Shown here: positions 12,801-24,929 of the stretch, piece after piece | How the letters are laid out: each line of letters begins with the position of its first letter | Numbering within the stretch: the stretch's first letter is position 1 | Origin: Ricinus communis | Taxonomy: Eukaryota > Streptophyta > Magnoliopsida > Malpighiales > Euphorbiaceae | NCBI RefSeq assembly: GCF_019578655.1 | Contig: NC_063261.1 | Location: forward strand, 13,320,216-13,384,215 | Length of the DNA stretch: 64,000 nucleotides | Direction: 5' to 3' | Program-made: the position numbers and the translations under genes | The notes under the pieces: generated by a model | The model's database searches: none | What the model saw: the letters and a program-made list of their open reading frames with translations, nothing else | What the model was told of the DNA's origin: nothing

Positions 12801-15359
12801 CCATTCAGCAGAGCTTTACGTGAATGTATTATGAAGTGCTTTGTTGGGGACAGAGAAGAGACCTTATAGATAAAATCACCTGGAAGAGAAATAAACAGCC
12901 AAATCAAGATACAAATCCAATAATCTTAGCAATTCACAGTATAATGCAAGAGCAGCTACTATCCAATGCAAAGTCCAATGCACAAGAAATTTAATGTTTG
13001 CAAAGGTTAGTGAAATAGCATGACAACATGAGAAGATAAGGAGTAAAATCAGGGCACAGCTAACTTGACATGGCTATTAGACAAGCTATGGTTGCAGTCA
13101 AAATATTATTTTGTCCTCTTCACTTTCATTCATCTGCCTTCCTCAAGTTTATGCCTGGAATTCAGGCTACACCTTTTCTTCTTTCTCTCCCTCTCTATCT
13201 CTCTCTCTCATTTTTTTTTTTTCAGCCTGCTTAAGGAGGACAGCATGAGTAAGTAACATTTAGAAGTGCCTCAGATTTTATGGCATGGAGAAACCATAAG
13301 ACTGTGGTGACACACCCCTGGTAAATAATAAATTCTACATGGCCCAATGTGCATCAATTGCTATGCTGTTGACATGCATCCTTTCAGCATATTTATAAGC
13401 AGACGATTTATGGAACTTGGATTGAAGTAAATAGCAATTTACCATAGGAAATGCCATATGAAGTAAATAGCCATACTTATTTCCAATTTTCTTATCCATA
13501 GAAAGATAAAGAAAGCAGATAAAGGAACCTTACAAAGCTCATTATATGAATCATGATTATCTACTCCAATTCGGCATTTAACACTAACAGGAACATCTGT
13601 GTTGGCTGCAATAACTGACATAGCTTCACCAACAAACTTTCCTTGTAAATATCAAACGATTATATGAGATCACACTTGAAAAAGATAAAGAAACTAGAAA
13701 AGGAATTGACAATTTAATTTGAAAATTTTATCAAACCTTTGGATCAAGCATAAGACGGACACCAAAGCACCCATGTCCAGCCACTCTTGGACTAGGACAA
13801 CCGCAACTGATAATGTTTAAGAAAAGAAAAGAGGCTCCTGAATTCAGCCGAAAGAGAAAGGATGACAAGAAAAGCAAGACATAAGGCATAACAAGTCAAT
13901 CCTACTAACTTGAAATTAATCTCATCATAGCCATATGCAGTAGCAAGTTCAGTCGCTTTTGCTAGGTTGTCCAAATTACTCCCACCAATTTGCAGAACAA
14001 TTGGATGCTGTTGAGGAGAAAATGCCAGAAATCTGTCCTGAATAACATCACAAGCAATAGAGTTAGTGATTCTTAAAGGCAAGCTTATCAAGAACATAAA
14101 ATACCATCAAATAAGGGATTAGAACCAATGCTGATGGTAGCAATAAAAGAAAAAGGATGCAAAAATAAGACCAATCCCTTGATAGGATGCCAAGGATGAA
14201 AGCTATTTCTTATGGGTATGGGAAAGCATGACAGAGAAAACTGCATGTTTTGAAAAGAAAAGAATTGAAAAAGCAGAGAAAATATGATGTTCCCAAGGCA
14301 TCAAATTTAATTGTCCATGCCGTCTTTTCATTACAAAGAGGTCGCGCACATAATTTTATATAAATCTCACCAAAACCAGCTATCCCATCAGTAATCCAAT
14401 CACAGCCCCAAGAGTATCACAAAAGAAACTTATATAAATTATCTCCTAGTTTCAATGTCAATCTCAATATTCACAGCGAACTCCTGGTCTCAAGTTCTTA
14501 AGATACTCCGCAATGATGAGTTCAAAACCTTTCTTCAAGCTAATATTTTATCATTGCATAACATAAAAAGTAACACTAATTGTCCATGAGCTCTTCTAAT
14601 CTAGCAAATAGATACCAGGTTTCCCTGTTGATAGACAATTGTTTCAGCTGCAAGCATCTCTGTATAAAGCCAAGAATGCTTTGATATGAGGCGAGCAAGA
14701 GTCCTATAATGATGATCTGTCCAGTCCATCATAGGAGCAACACTGGAAAATAAAGCAGCCAAAAAGAATTAGAATTTCTATAATTACTAGATACAGCAGG
14801 GCAGAGAAAACAAGAAAGCTTAATTTGCATAAGAATTGAAATCTATGCGTGAATTTGTAATTGTATCCCAAATTGCAGAGAATTTTATTCCAACATCCTA
14901 AATCTAGTTGCAACTTTATCCAGCTAGTTAAAATTGCACAAAAGAATTATTTATTTAAACTAATGCAAATAAAAAACAAATATTTCACAGTAAATGTATG
15001 TAATTATTCATCTTATGGAATAGTTATGTGCATTTAGTGTTTTTATTTATGTTAGCAATAAGAACACCATTTTTATTCGATTTTGACTAGTTGGATAATC
15101 CTTTAGGATAAGTTGCCTTTCTTTTTTGAAAGGAAAAGAACATACATACTAACCTAAACAAAGGAGGATGATATCGGCCAACACCCATCTCAGCTTTTGC
15201 ATGCAGTTGAAGTTTTTGAGGAGAAGCAGAGAAGCTTCTTGACTTAGTTGAATTGTTGAAACATAAATTTAATGATAATCTGTGATGTTTATTAAGAATA
15301 ATAGAAGGAAATGGAGTAAATGAAGAAATCAAAGAACAATAACCGGTGAACTTCACCAT
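9826..15359 (-). CDS. tRNA-dihydrouridine synthase, DusA type (12 exons, 432 residues)
   Basis: Minus-strand exons: 15359-15154, 14742-14616, 14037-13910, 13806-13737, 13636-13534, 12879-12762, 12556-12475, 12289-12228, 11308-11236, 11150-11067, 10268-10188, 9990-9826. All junctions are GT-AG and in phase. The FMN enzyme reduces uridine in the tRNA D-loop with NADPH. Visible hallmarks: VAPMMDWTD at the start of the barrel, NCGCPS at residues 154-159 with catalytic Cys157, VSVKCRIG with Lys197, HSRKALLNG with His230, then TINGGI and GRAAFNNPW for phosphate binding. Residues 1 to about 65 are basic and serine-rich, as in a plastid or mitochondrial transit peptide. The start is the ATG at 15359; an in-frame stop lies just upstream. 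The organelle assignment is an inference. Confidence 0.93.
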
Positions 15360-18321
15360 CCCTTTAATCAATCAGACAAAGCCTGCTCCTTTTTAGGTAC
15401 CTATTCATTCATTAATAAAACTAAATCACATTCAATTACAGACACTAACAAGGTGTCTTTTTTTGCAACTACTGTACCAGCACTATTCCCTATTGAGAAA
15501 GTAAACATACATTCAAGAATAATAATTTACTCTAATCAGAGAAAAATAGCAACCCAATTATACGAACATTACGATGTGCTGTTTTTGGCTAATAAGAATA
15601 ACTAAAGGAAAGGAGAGAATCTGGTAGGCATTTCATCAAACAGGAAGAGTGCACAAGTTCTACACAATAACTAACACAAGTAATGCAGGTATAAATGCAT
15701 CTGTGTTGTGCTGGTGAGTTGTATGCATGTGAAGATAGAGAGATTAGGGTTTACACGAAGGACGATATCGGCCGCAGCAAATGTGGAAGGGAGCTTTCGC
15801 AGCCTTTCTTCAGGGAGGAGGGACCTAAGAGGCTTTATAGTTTTTATATTATAAACTTATCCGCCAAAATTAAATAGTGGTACCAAATCATTCACTTTGG
15901 AATTCTTGCTCTTCTTGTACTTGCCGTACTACTTTTGTGTTTCAAACCAAATATATGTTTGCAAAATAAACCATTTAAAATTAAAAAATAAATTTCAAGA
16001 AATTAAAAAATGATTTTGCAAAAAAAAAAAAAAAAAAGGAGTCATAGATAATATTTTCACGCTGTGATAACTGAAAGTTAAAAATCTGATTCCAGGCCAA
16101 TTGTTTATTTCTTGAGTTCCAAATAAAAATAGAAAAATTGAAATTTAAAATTAATTTAGAATGTATTGAACAGAATTCTTACAAGTGGATCATATATAGC
16201 TGCATATATTGGATCATATAGCTGCATATATAATGTTCGAACTTAAAACTTTTATTATCTTATCTACTTATTTAATTAATTTTAAAATAATATAATTAAT
16301 TTTAAATTTCACGTGACATCTAAATTAGTTATTTACGATCAATCGTGACAAGAGCTAACAAATTTATTTATTTATGTTACAAAAAATATTTATTTATTTA
16401 TTAGATGTCTAATAAATTTTAGGCTATATAACAAAAAAATTAATTATTTTTTTAAAAAATATGAATTTAAATTTTTCTTTTAAATATTTTCAAGTGATTC
16501 ATTTTTTAAAGTAAAATTTAAGAACTTATTTTATGGCATGTATGGTTATAGAGTTCATAAATTTTGTGCAATTAATAGATATTTTTCACTGAACAGTTGT
16601 ATTAAACGTATTTGATAAGGTTTAAGTATCAGCTGCAGCTGATAACTGATTTTGTTATAATTAGTTGCTCATTCTATTAACTATATATTAAAGAGTGTTT
16701 AGTTCAAAGATTTTGTATAGCTGATAGTTGTTTCTCATTAAACAATTATATTAAAATTCAGTAAATAATTAAGAATCAATAGCTAATGGTTGATTTAGTC
16801 TCATCAGCTACTTACCGTATCTGTTCCATTTTAGAGTTTTTCTTATCAGGTGATAGTTGATTTGAATTTTTTATTTATTTGAACAACATTATTCTTATTA
16901 AAACTTATTAATTATAATTTACTTTAAGTTGATATCATATAATTGATTTTTTATAATTTATAATAAATAATTATTATTTTAAAATTATACTTAATAGTTA
17001 AATAATTATAATATTATAATTATAGCATTAGAGATTATAAATTTCTCATTAATAGAATTTAAATTTTAAAATGATTTTTATAAATATTTTTAATATAAAT
17101 AAAATTGAATTAAATAAAATTAACTATAATATTTTTTAATTATTATAAACTATATTTATTAATTTATTTTATTAAAAATAATATAATAAAATAAAATATA
17201 TTTAATCATAAATTATACATTCGATAGTCATTTAACATATTAACAACAACTGCTAATAAAATTTTATTAAACAGATTCATTAATCGGCTACCAGTTACTA
17301 GCTACCAGCCACCAGCTATTCGCCACATTGATTAACCGAACCATATAGGTTATTAGATTTTTTCTTATGAGCTGATAACTAATTTTATTTTTTTATTTAC
17401 TTGAATAACATTATTTCTATTAATATTAATTGATATTATATAATTATTTAATTTTTAATTCATAAGAAATAATTATTATTTTAAAATTATATTTAATAAT
17501 TAAATAACTATGATATTTATAATTTATTAGTGGGATTTAAATTTTAATCCCTAATTTTAGAATAATCTTATAAACATTGTTACTAATAAATACAACTGTG
17601 TTAAAAAAATTATTATAATATTTTTAATTATTATAAGTTATTTTTATTGATTTGTATAATTAAAAATAGTGAAATAAAATAAATATATTTAAAAATAATT
17701 ATAACATTAATGGTCATTTATTATACTAACAATAACCACTAAATATTTTACCAACTGGTTTAATTTATGGGCTGTCGTCTATTATCTATCAACTACCAAC
17801 CTGTATTGATCAGCTAAAGCAAATATGTCTTTATTATAATATTATAAATGATATTTTATAAATTTAGATTTTAGGTAAATACATTAAAGTTAACCATTTA
17901 GAATTTATGGTCTTAGATCTTATTATTTGAAATTTTTCGGGAAAGTATGTTTGGAACTTTTTTTAATCTAATATATTAAATTTTAAATTTTTTATAAATT
18001 CTTTTATTTAAATATATTTTTGAAAAAAATATCAATTATCTATTTTAAAAAAATAATTTTCAAAATTCAAATGATAATATAAAATGCTTATCTAACTTGA
18101 ATGCCAAATACATCCTAATTAATTATTGAATATATTAGCAATTAAACTCCCTACCCATAATGGTTTTTTTCACCTAAGGTCAATGGGGGCATGGACCTAC
18201 AAAACCTCTGATGAAGTAGCCTAATCCTATCTTGTGCCAAGCCCACAACCAACGGATACGAGTGGTTGATGAATAACTAACAAACCCACCTACACTCGAG
18301 CTCTCTTTTCACAGAGCTCCA
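15360..18321. other. Divergent promoter region and AT-rich repeats
   Basis: This separates the minus-strand Dus gene from plus-strand TAB2, so both promoters should lie here. A run of 18 adenines occurs at about 16020-16037. From about 16600 to 17820 it holds copies of an AT-rich repeat family. No coding sequence is supported. Confidence 0.5.
16690..17820. mobile_element. Two adjacent copies of an AT-rich MITE-like family
   Basis: The segments 16690-17345 and 17346-17820 share blocks such as aaataattattattttaaaat, aaacattgttactaataaat-like stretches and a right end reading like atcaactaccaac followed by attgatcagcta. A third copy, with the same internal order, lies at 29890-30885, and parts recur at 53880-53966 and 59660-60010. 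No open frame is present. The family is defined only by comparison inside this window. Confidence 0.5.
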
Positions 18322-21073
18322 ATGGCTACTCTTAGCTTCAATCCTACAAGAATCCCTCACAAACCCATCTCCAAAATCACTTCTTTTTCAAAACCCACAA
18401 AAGTCTACTTCCCTGTCTCTCAAAAACCCCCCAAAACACACCAAAAACAGCTCCATTTCCAATCCAAACTCTCAGTTTCAACACAAGAACAAGTGGAAGT
18501 TGAAGACTATGATAATGAAGAAGAGGAAGAAGAAGTTGATGATGACCCGACTGCAGAAGTGAGCTATCTAGACCCAGAAACTGATCCGGATAGCATTGTT
18601 GAATGGGAATTGGATTTTTGTTCTAGGCCTATTCTTGATATTAGAGGCAAGAAAGTGTGGGAGCTTGTTGTTTGTGATGATTCATTGTCACTTCAATTCA
18701 CTAAGTATTTTCCTAATAATGTTATTAATAGTATCACTTTAAAAGATGCTCTTGTTTCCGTTAGTGAGGATCTTGGTGTCCCTTTGCCAGAAAAAATTCG
18801 GTTCTTCAGGTGATTATTCTTATGATAATTTGTATATTGCATGTAAGTAACTATGTGTTTCTTGATAATGTTATTTGATAAGAACAATTGGTTTTGTTTG
18901 TTGTTGATTTACAGATCACAGATGCAGACAATTATAACAAAAGCTTGCAAAGAGCTGAACATAAAGCCTGTTCCAAGTAAACGGGTATGTATTTTGGTTT
19001 TTGTGTCATGGCAAGCAATTTTTTTTTCTTAATTTTTCTAACCATGTATTAGTGCCCTACAGAATGTTAGATGGTGTAAGCGAACCTATATATTCCTTTC
19101 TGCTATTGCTACTAGTTTAATTCACTTGTTAGGAAGTGTAATTGGCATTGTGCATTAAAGGCTATTCAAGTAGAAGTGTTTCAGTTTCCCCTTTCTAATA
19201 TGTGGTAGGAAGAATTTAGGGTCTTGCTGAGATGAGTACGTAAACTTTTATAGTTTCTTCAACTCCAGAATATTCTGTTTCATTTCATCTGTGAATTTTC
19301 TGCTTTGGAATCTAATTGTATCCAAGCACTCAAGTTTATATGATACTCCAAGCAACAAACATTACACAAATTTAATGCCCTTGTACTTATTTAGCCCATC
19401 CTTGATTTTGGTTTGTAGAGTTTCTAGTTAGCAACTGCCACATTCCATATCCTGACTGCCTATATTTGCTTTGCTTTGTTTTACAGTGCCTATCATTGCT
19501 TTTATGGTTGGAAGAACGATATGAGACTGTATATACTCGTCATCCTGGCTTTCAAAAGGGATCTAAACCACTCCTGGCTTTGGATAATCCTTTTCCCATG
19601 GAACTTCCTGAGAACCTGTTTGGAGAGAAATGGGCCTTTGTCCAATTACCTTTCTCAGGTAAATTGAGGGTGGGATTTGCACTTCTAGCTCTCTATAATA
19701 CCGTATAGGTTAATGGATCTCCTGCTTTCGCTAGAAATTCAATTTTCAATCTGAACATAGGATATGATTGCAGAAATAATCAGATATTTATATTCAACTT
19801 GACAAGTTCTTTGCTGAAAAGTTGCACTGAACTATCAACCATTCTGTCCATATTTTCCTATGCTCAGCTGTTCAAGAGGAAGTCTCATCACTGGAAACAA
19901 GATTCATGTTTGGGGCAAGTCTAGACTTAGATCTCTTGGGAATTGAAATTGGTGAGAAAACCTTGATTCCAGGACTTGCTGTTGCATCTTCGCGCGCTAA
20001 ACCATTGGCAGGTGTAGCTCCCTCTAACTTCTTCATGTAGTATAAAAGCAAGTTATCCTGTTTCATTTTCAAATATATTTGTTTCATCATAGTCAATCAC
20101 TATTTCATATAATTGTTAACCTATCCCTGGATACAGGTTTACTCAATACCACATCCCAGCAACATTTTAATTCTGTTGTGAGAGAATTGATTATTGCATG
20201 TTATACTAGGATCAAGTTTTCATAGACAAATATAAGTACTAAAAAAAGGTGGCCAACATAGAACCAGCAAGCTTCTTTTGAACATCATATGCACGAACAT
20301 TATTTTTGTGATAATAAATGAAAGACCTGAAGCAGATGTCCTGTCACAAATCTTAAAAGCAAGTTTCCTCTGATGCAGTTAGTTTTTACGGGGATTGCCT
20401 TCTAAATATCATTATTTTTTATGTTGTGAACATCACAATGGTCTCCATTGTCAGTTCCAAGGCCTAGTTGGAGGCCGTATTAGATTGACAAGGAGCACAC
20501 ATTTAGACAGACAGAACTGCAATGTTAGTTGTCACATTGGTGGTGCAAGAAATCTTGGGTTTGATTTTTTTCTTTTTAATATTTTCTTGGTAAAATCAAT
20601 CCATATATGGACATAAAAAGATAATTTCATTTTGGTATGATTTCTCTTTCTTATAAGCAGGAATCGTGTCCTCTATAAGCTTCACCACTTTCTTCATTTC
20701 ATGAGAATCTTGAAATACTTGTGATGTTTGAATGCACCACTCTTTTTAAGCATACCTTCAGTTATATTTCTATGATTGAAAATTCAATTAAACATTTCCA
20801 TGTGCTGTTGCAGCCTGGATGAATGGACTGGAAGTGTGTTCGATAGAAGCGGACACATCTCGTGCTTGCTTGATTCTATCAGTTGGACTCTCCACCCGCT
20901 ATATTTATGCTACCTATAAGAAAAATCCAGTAACAACAGCAGAAGCTGAGGCCTGGGAAGCAGCAAAAAAAACTTGTGGAGGCTTACATTTCCTTGCCAT
21001 TCAAGAGGACTTAGATTCAGAAGACTGTGTTGGGTTTTGGCTTTTATTAGACTTGCCACCTCCTCCTGTCTGA
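18322..21073 (+). CDS. TAB2: TAB2/ATAB2 chloroplast RNA-binding translation factor (5 exons, 377 residues)
   Basis: Exons: 18322-18809, 18915-18984, 19487-19658, 19868-20011, 20814-21073; all GT-AG and phase-consistent. The family (DUF1092) includes Chlamydomonas Tab2 and Arabidopsis ATAB2, needed for translation of psaB and other photosystem mRNAs. Residues 1 to about 53 are a basic, serine/proline-rich transit peptide, followed by a strongly acidic stretch ([11 protein letters not shown]). Family landmarks are [14 protein letters not shown] near the start of the mature protein, an NPFPMELP segment, the [14 protein letters not shown] segment, and the invariant C-terminus [12 protein letters not shown]. 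Length matches the Arabidopsis protein (about 374). It stands alone, transcribed away from the Dus gene. Confidence 0.95.
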
Positions 21074-21222
21074 TTTAGTCAAAAAGTAGAAATCAACAAT
21101 ACAGTGTTCACACTTTTTCTGCTTCTTTATTTTGTTTTAATTAATAGAGAGAGAGGTTAAGCATCAAATCCATGGTCCTAACCTGCAATTTTAATTCCCT
21201 GCAGTTTTATAATTTAGAAATC

Positions 21223-21280
21223 AATTGAAACTACATGTCTTGTTAAATTGAAACTACATGTCTTGTTAAATTGAAACTAC
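21223..21280. repeat. 23-bp tandem repeat, 2.5 units
   Basis: The unit aattgaaactacatgtcttg + tta occurs at 21223-21245 and 21246-21268 without mismatch, with a half unit following to 21280. It lies just past the TAB2 coding region, possibly in its 3' untranslated region. Confidence 0.85.
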
Positions 21281-21744
21281 AATCTATCGTAATATAATAA
21301 AATTGGAAACACTATGAACAGTGTTCTCTAATTGAATTGCAAAAGTCGGAGATTACATGCGTGTCCTTGGCTCGCGCATAATCAGCTCACGAGAACGACG
21401 TCACATCAATATTTTCGTCAAAACACAAGCCCTTTTACTTTGTTACATGCATATGTCAATTACAGTAATATCCACGCTGCCTACTTCACACCCTTAGCAC
21501 AAAAAGTTGTATTTAATTGTCTCTAAATGTCTTTACACCATCCTTTGAAATATGTGTCAGACCACTCTAGGGTCCTCAGATATCTATTCTACATTTACTA
21601 TTATATAATACCCATAAAAGATTCTTTAATGCTTCAAAAGCCCTTTAACCAAATTGGATTGGATTGTCATTGTATTAAAATTTGACAACACGTGTCTACC
21701 CCATCTCTCAAACACTCTTTCAACTACTCAAACCATAGGTAAAA

Positions 21745-22910
21745 CTACTTCAATACCAGGGGTTGCTACAATTCAGGAATCCTCGGTTCCAGTTTGTAAC
21801 TGCCGGTTCATAGTTCAATGGAAATTGGAACCTGACCAGAATCGCCCCTTGAACGGTTTAGTGCCAGTTTGGAGCTGAACGGTTTCAGTTCACAGTTTTA
21901 GTTTGTTCGATTCAGACATATTAAAAAATATATATAATTTTTTAAAATTCTTTTAAGAAAGAATAAAAAAACTTGAATTTAATTTTGTTACTAAAAATTA
22001 GACCTGTTCATGGGCCGGGCCTGGGCGGGCTCGGACCGGGTCTGACTTGATTTTGGACAAGCCTAAGCCTGCCCAAGCCCGATGATTTTTTAATATCTCT
22101 GAGCCCAAGCCCGAACCTGAAATTTTTTGAAAAGCTCGGCCCGGCCAATTGTTAAACCTGTATAAAGAGGTTAGGCCTAGGCGGGTTCGGGTCGGGTCTG
22201 ACTCGGTTCTGCAATGTACAACAAGGTTGTTTAGGGTTTGATATTATTAATAACATGGAAATTATAAATAGGAATAATAGGTAGTTAAGTGGTTTATAAC
22301 ACTCAATTATAAGCTGAAGGTCACAAGTTTGAGTGCTAGGTATGACATTTCTTTTTTTTAACTAAATTAGACCTCGGGCCAGGCCGGGCTGGGCCAGGCT
22401 TGGGTTTTTATATAAATCCCAAGCCCGGCCCAAGGAGTGCGGGTCTGGGCAGGCCAGACGGATACCCAGGCCCATGAACAGATCTATTAAAAATTAAGGT
22501 ACATATGTATCCTATTGGGATTTAGACGAATCATCTGCTTTCTTTATGAATTTTATTTATTTATTATTATTGTTAACCTTTTATTCATTATCATTTTTCA
22601 TTATCAAATATTTTTAATATTATTTATGTTATTATAATTGTTATTATACGTATTATTATTAATATTTAAAAGAAATTATTCTTTATTGAAATAATAAATT
22701 AAATTATAATTTAATAAATATATTTACTATTTATTATAATTTATTTTTTAAATGGGCGATTTGGGACTGAAACTGTCGGTTAGTACATGTTGAACCAACC
22801 CCTTTGATTTTGGATTTGACTGGTTTCGAGGTTTGACCAGTTTCAATTCCGAGTTTGACCGGTTCGATTTCGGTTCTAAACCGGCCCATGGCTAGGTCTA
22901 CCGAATACCC
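21745..22910. mobile_element. Outer inverted-repeat transposon interrupted by a second element
   Basis: The left arm (21745-21900) has repeated cggttc/gaacc words and reaches gaccagaatcgcccc. The right arm (22745-22910) carries gggcgatttgggactgaaac, then cggttcgatttcggttcta and ccggcccatggctaggtcta in opposite orientation. This is the common plant non-autonomous DNA element rich in GGTTC/GAACC. An independent element (22001-22487) sits between the arms. Confidence 0.5.
22001..22487. mobile_element. Mutator-like non-autonomous element with 9-bp target duplication
   Basis: The left end gacctgttcatgggccgggc is matched in inverted orientation by the right end cccaggcccatgaacagatc. The 9-bp word taaaaatta flanks it at 21992-22000 and 22488-22496, the target size expected of Mutator-like transposons. 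The arms carry GC-rich gggccgggcc-type words in otherwise AT-rich DNA. Inside, at about 22278-22350, a tRNA-like stretch (tagttaagtggttta, then ggtcacaagtttgagtgc) resembles pol III A and B boxes. Confidence 0.7.
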
Positions 22911-23422
22911 TATAAAACTATGGGTCATATATCAAAACAGTGTCGTCTCATATATGTTCTATAGTAATTACAATGAAAAGCCTTACATGTATTTAACTCA
23001 TAGCCCATCAACAATATGAGCAACATATGTTTAAAATTAGCTATATTATTAGAACTTTTATATTACTAAGTTTATTTACATTTATAATTAGTATGTTTTG
23101 CTTATAATATGTATTGCTTATGTTAACATTAATTTTAATTTCCAATATTATTTATTTTGATAAAAAATAAAATTTACAGTGCATTATGCTTCATTCTACA
23201 CAGTAAAGTGGTTTTTCTTATAATAGAATATTTTGCATCGCCAATTTTTTACCACACTAACTAAGTAAAAGAAATTCAAGTAATTTTTTTTCATTGATTC
23301 CCTTTTAAACAAGCATAATATTAATAGTCTTAAATTTTTAATAAATATAATCAAACACATCTTATAATTTATTTATTTTTGCATTCAATGAGCAATATAT
23401 AGATATATACCAATTCTTAATA

Positions 23423-23591
23423 TGTTACGAGATACATACTATGTATAGGTATACAAATTGTTCTGTATACAGTATAGTTGGGGAATACAATACCAAAGGA
23501 TAGAAGTGTAACAAAGGGTAGAAGTGTGGCCCTATATATTTGTTGCTTGGTTTTCATTGTAGGATTAGGGGAAATAGAATCCTTCTCAACA
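23423..23591 (+). repeat. 5' LTR of the copia element
   Basis: It starts tgttacgag and ends ttctcaaca, with the canonical TG...CA borders. It has the same length as the 3' LTR at 28186-28354. Confidence 0.95.
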
Positions 23592-23606
23592 TGGTACCAG
23601 AGCAAG
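23592..23606 (+). other. Primer-binding site of the copia element
   Basis: tggtaccagagc follows the LTR directly and complements the 3' end of initiator tRNA-Met with one mismatch to the usual tggtatcagagc. Confidence 0.8.
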
Positions 23607-23795
23607 GTGAGCGGCGTAACGGAAATGTGGTGGATTCTTAATCCACAGGTCACGGGATCGATCCAAAGGAAATGCAGTTTATTTCGGGGTCCAAAAAATT
23701 TTTTTTTTCCTTTCGAGACACGTATTCGAAGAGAGGCGCGTCGTTGGGGACACTCCAAACCCTAAGTTTTTTTTCCTTTCTGCGATTTTAAGGAT

Positions 23796-24865
23796 ATGGC
23801 CAACGACGGCGACAAATCTTCCTCCAGTCATGCCATTGGAAATGATAGGAAGATCGATGTCTTCTTCTTAGGCTCCTCAGACAATCCCAGTAATCTCATT
23901 ACTCTGATTCAGTTGAATGGAGACAACTACGACGAATGGGCGAGGACTGTACACATAGCTTTGCGAGTGAAGCGCAAGTTCGGGTTCTTGGATGGCATCG
24001 TCGACAAGCCAACGAAAAATGATGCCAAATTGGATGACTGGTACACTGTGCACTCGATGCTGGTGGCTTGGCTTATGAACATGATCGAGCCTTCGATTCG
24101 GACGACGCTTTCATTCTATGAAGATGCTCATGAGTTGTGGGTTGCTCTAGAGAGGCAATTCTATTAGTTAATGGCACCCGTATCTGTCAACAAAAGACGT
24201 CTTTGGCTGAGTGCAAGCAAGGAAAAACGGAATCGGTGGCTTCATACTTTGGGCGGCTGAGTAAAATCTTTGACGAGCTGTTGCCCCGGTGTACGTGCAA
24301 TGGGTGCATTTGTGGCGGTTGTAGGTGTCGTCTGGCCACCCAATATCAGACCCACTTGCGGGAGGATCAACTTCAGTGGTTCCTTGTTAGTTTAGATGGT
24401 GCATATGCTTTGGTGCGGTCTCAAATTTTGAATCATGATCCTCTGCCTTCTATGGACCGTGCGTACCAAATTATGGCTCAAGAAGAACGTTTGCGTGGTG
24501 GTCACAAGGACGATCATGAGATGGTCATGGCTTTTAGGGTTCAATCTGACCCTAGAGGTAAACCAAAATTTACTGCTCATTCTGAAAAATTTTGTGCTAA
24601 TTGCAATCGTGATGGACATAATGAAAGCATGTGTTTTCAAATTCATAGATTTTTGGATTGGTGGGGAGATCGACCTCGTGGTGGCCGCGGGCTTGGTCGT
24701 AGAGGCAGAGAAGGACGTGGTGTCATGGCGGGGAGAGGGCGAGGAGGCATGGCTGCCAGGGCAAACAAAGCCACTGCTAGCACCTCGACACAACAACAAC
24801 AGACCCAGGGACACCCGTCTAGCACCGTGGAGCAGGCTGGATTGTCGAACATAACTCCGGAATAA
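23796..24865 (+). pseudogene. copia gag, frameshifted
   Basis: The N-terminal half (23796-24167) has the copia gag signature LNGDNYDEWARTV and stops at 24165-24167. The rest continues in another frame (24137-24865) with a CCHC zinc knuckle, C-X2-C-X4-H-X4-C, at 24593-24634 and an arginine/glycine-rich tail. The frames overlap near 24140-24167, so a small insertion or deletion there broke the gene. Confidence 0.85.
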
Positions 24866-24929
24866 TGGCAAAACATTCTTAATCTTCTCAATCTGCCGAC
24901 ACCCAAGGATCGACTCTCTAGTGAGTATT

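Noticed and set aside
13180..13225. CT-rich tract as a regulatory GAGA element
   Set aside because: It lies inside a Dus intron and looks like simple-sequence DNA without further support.
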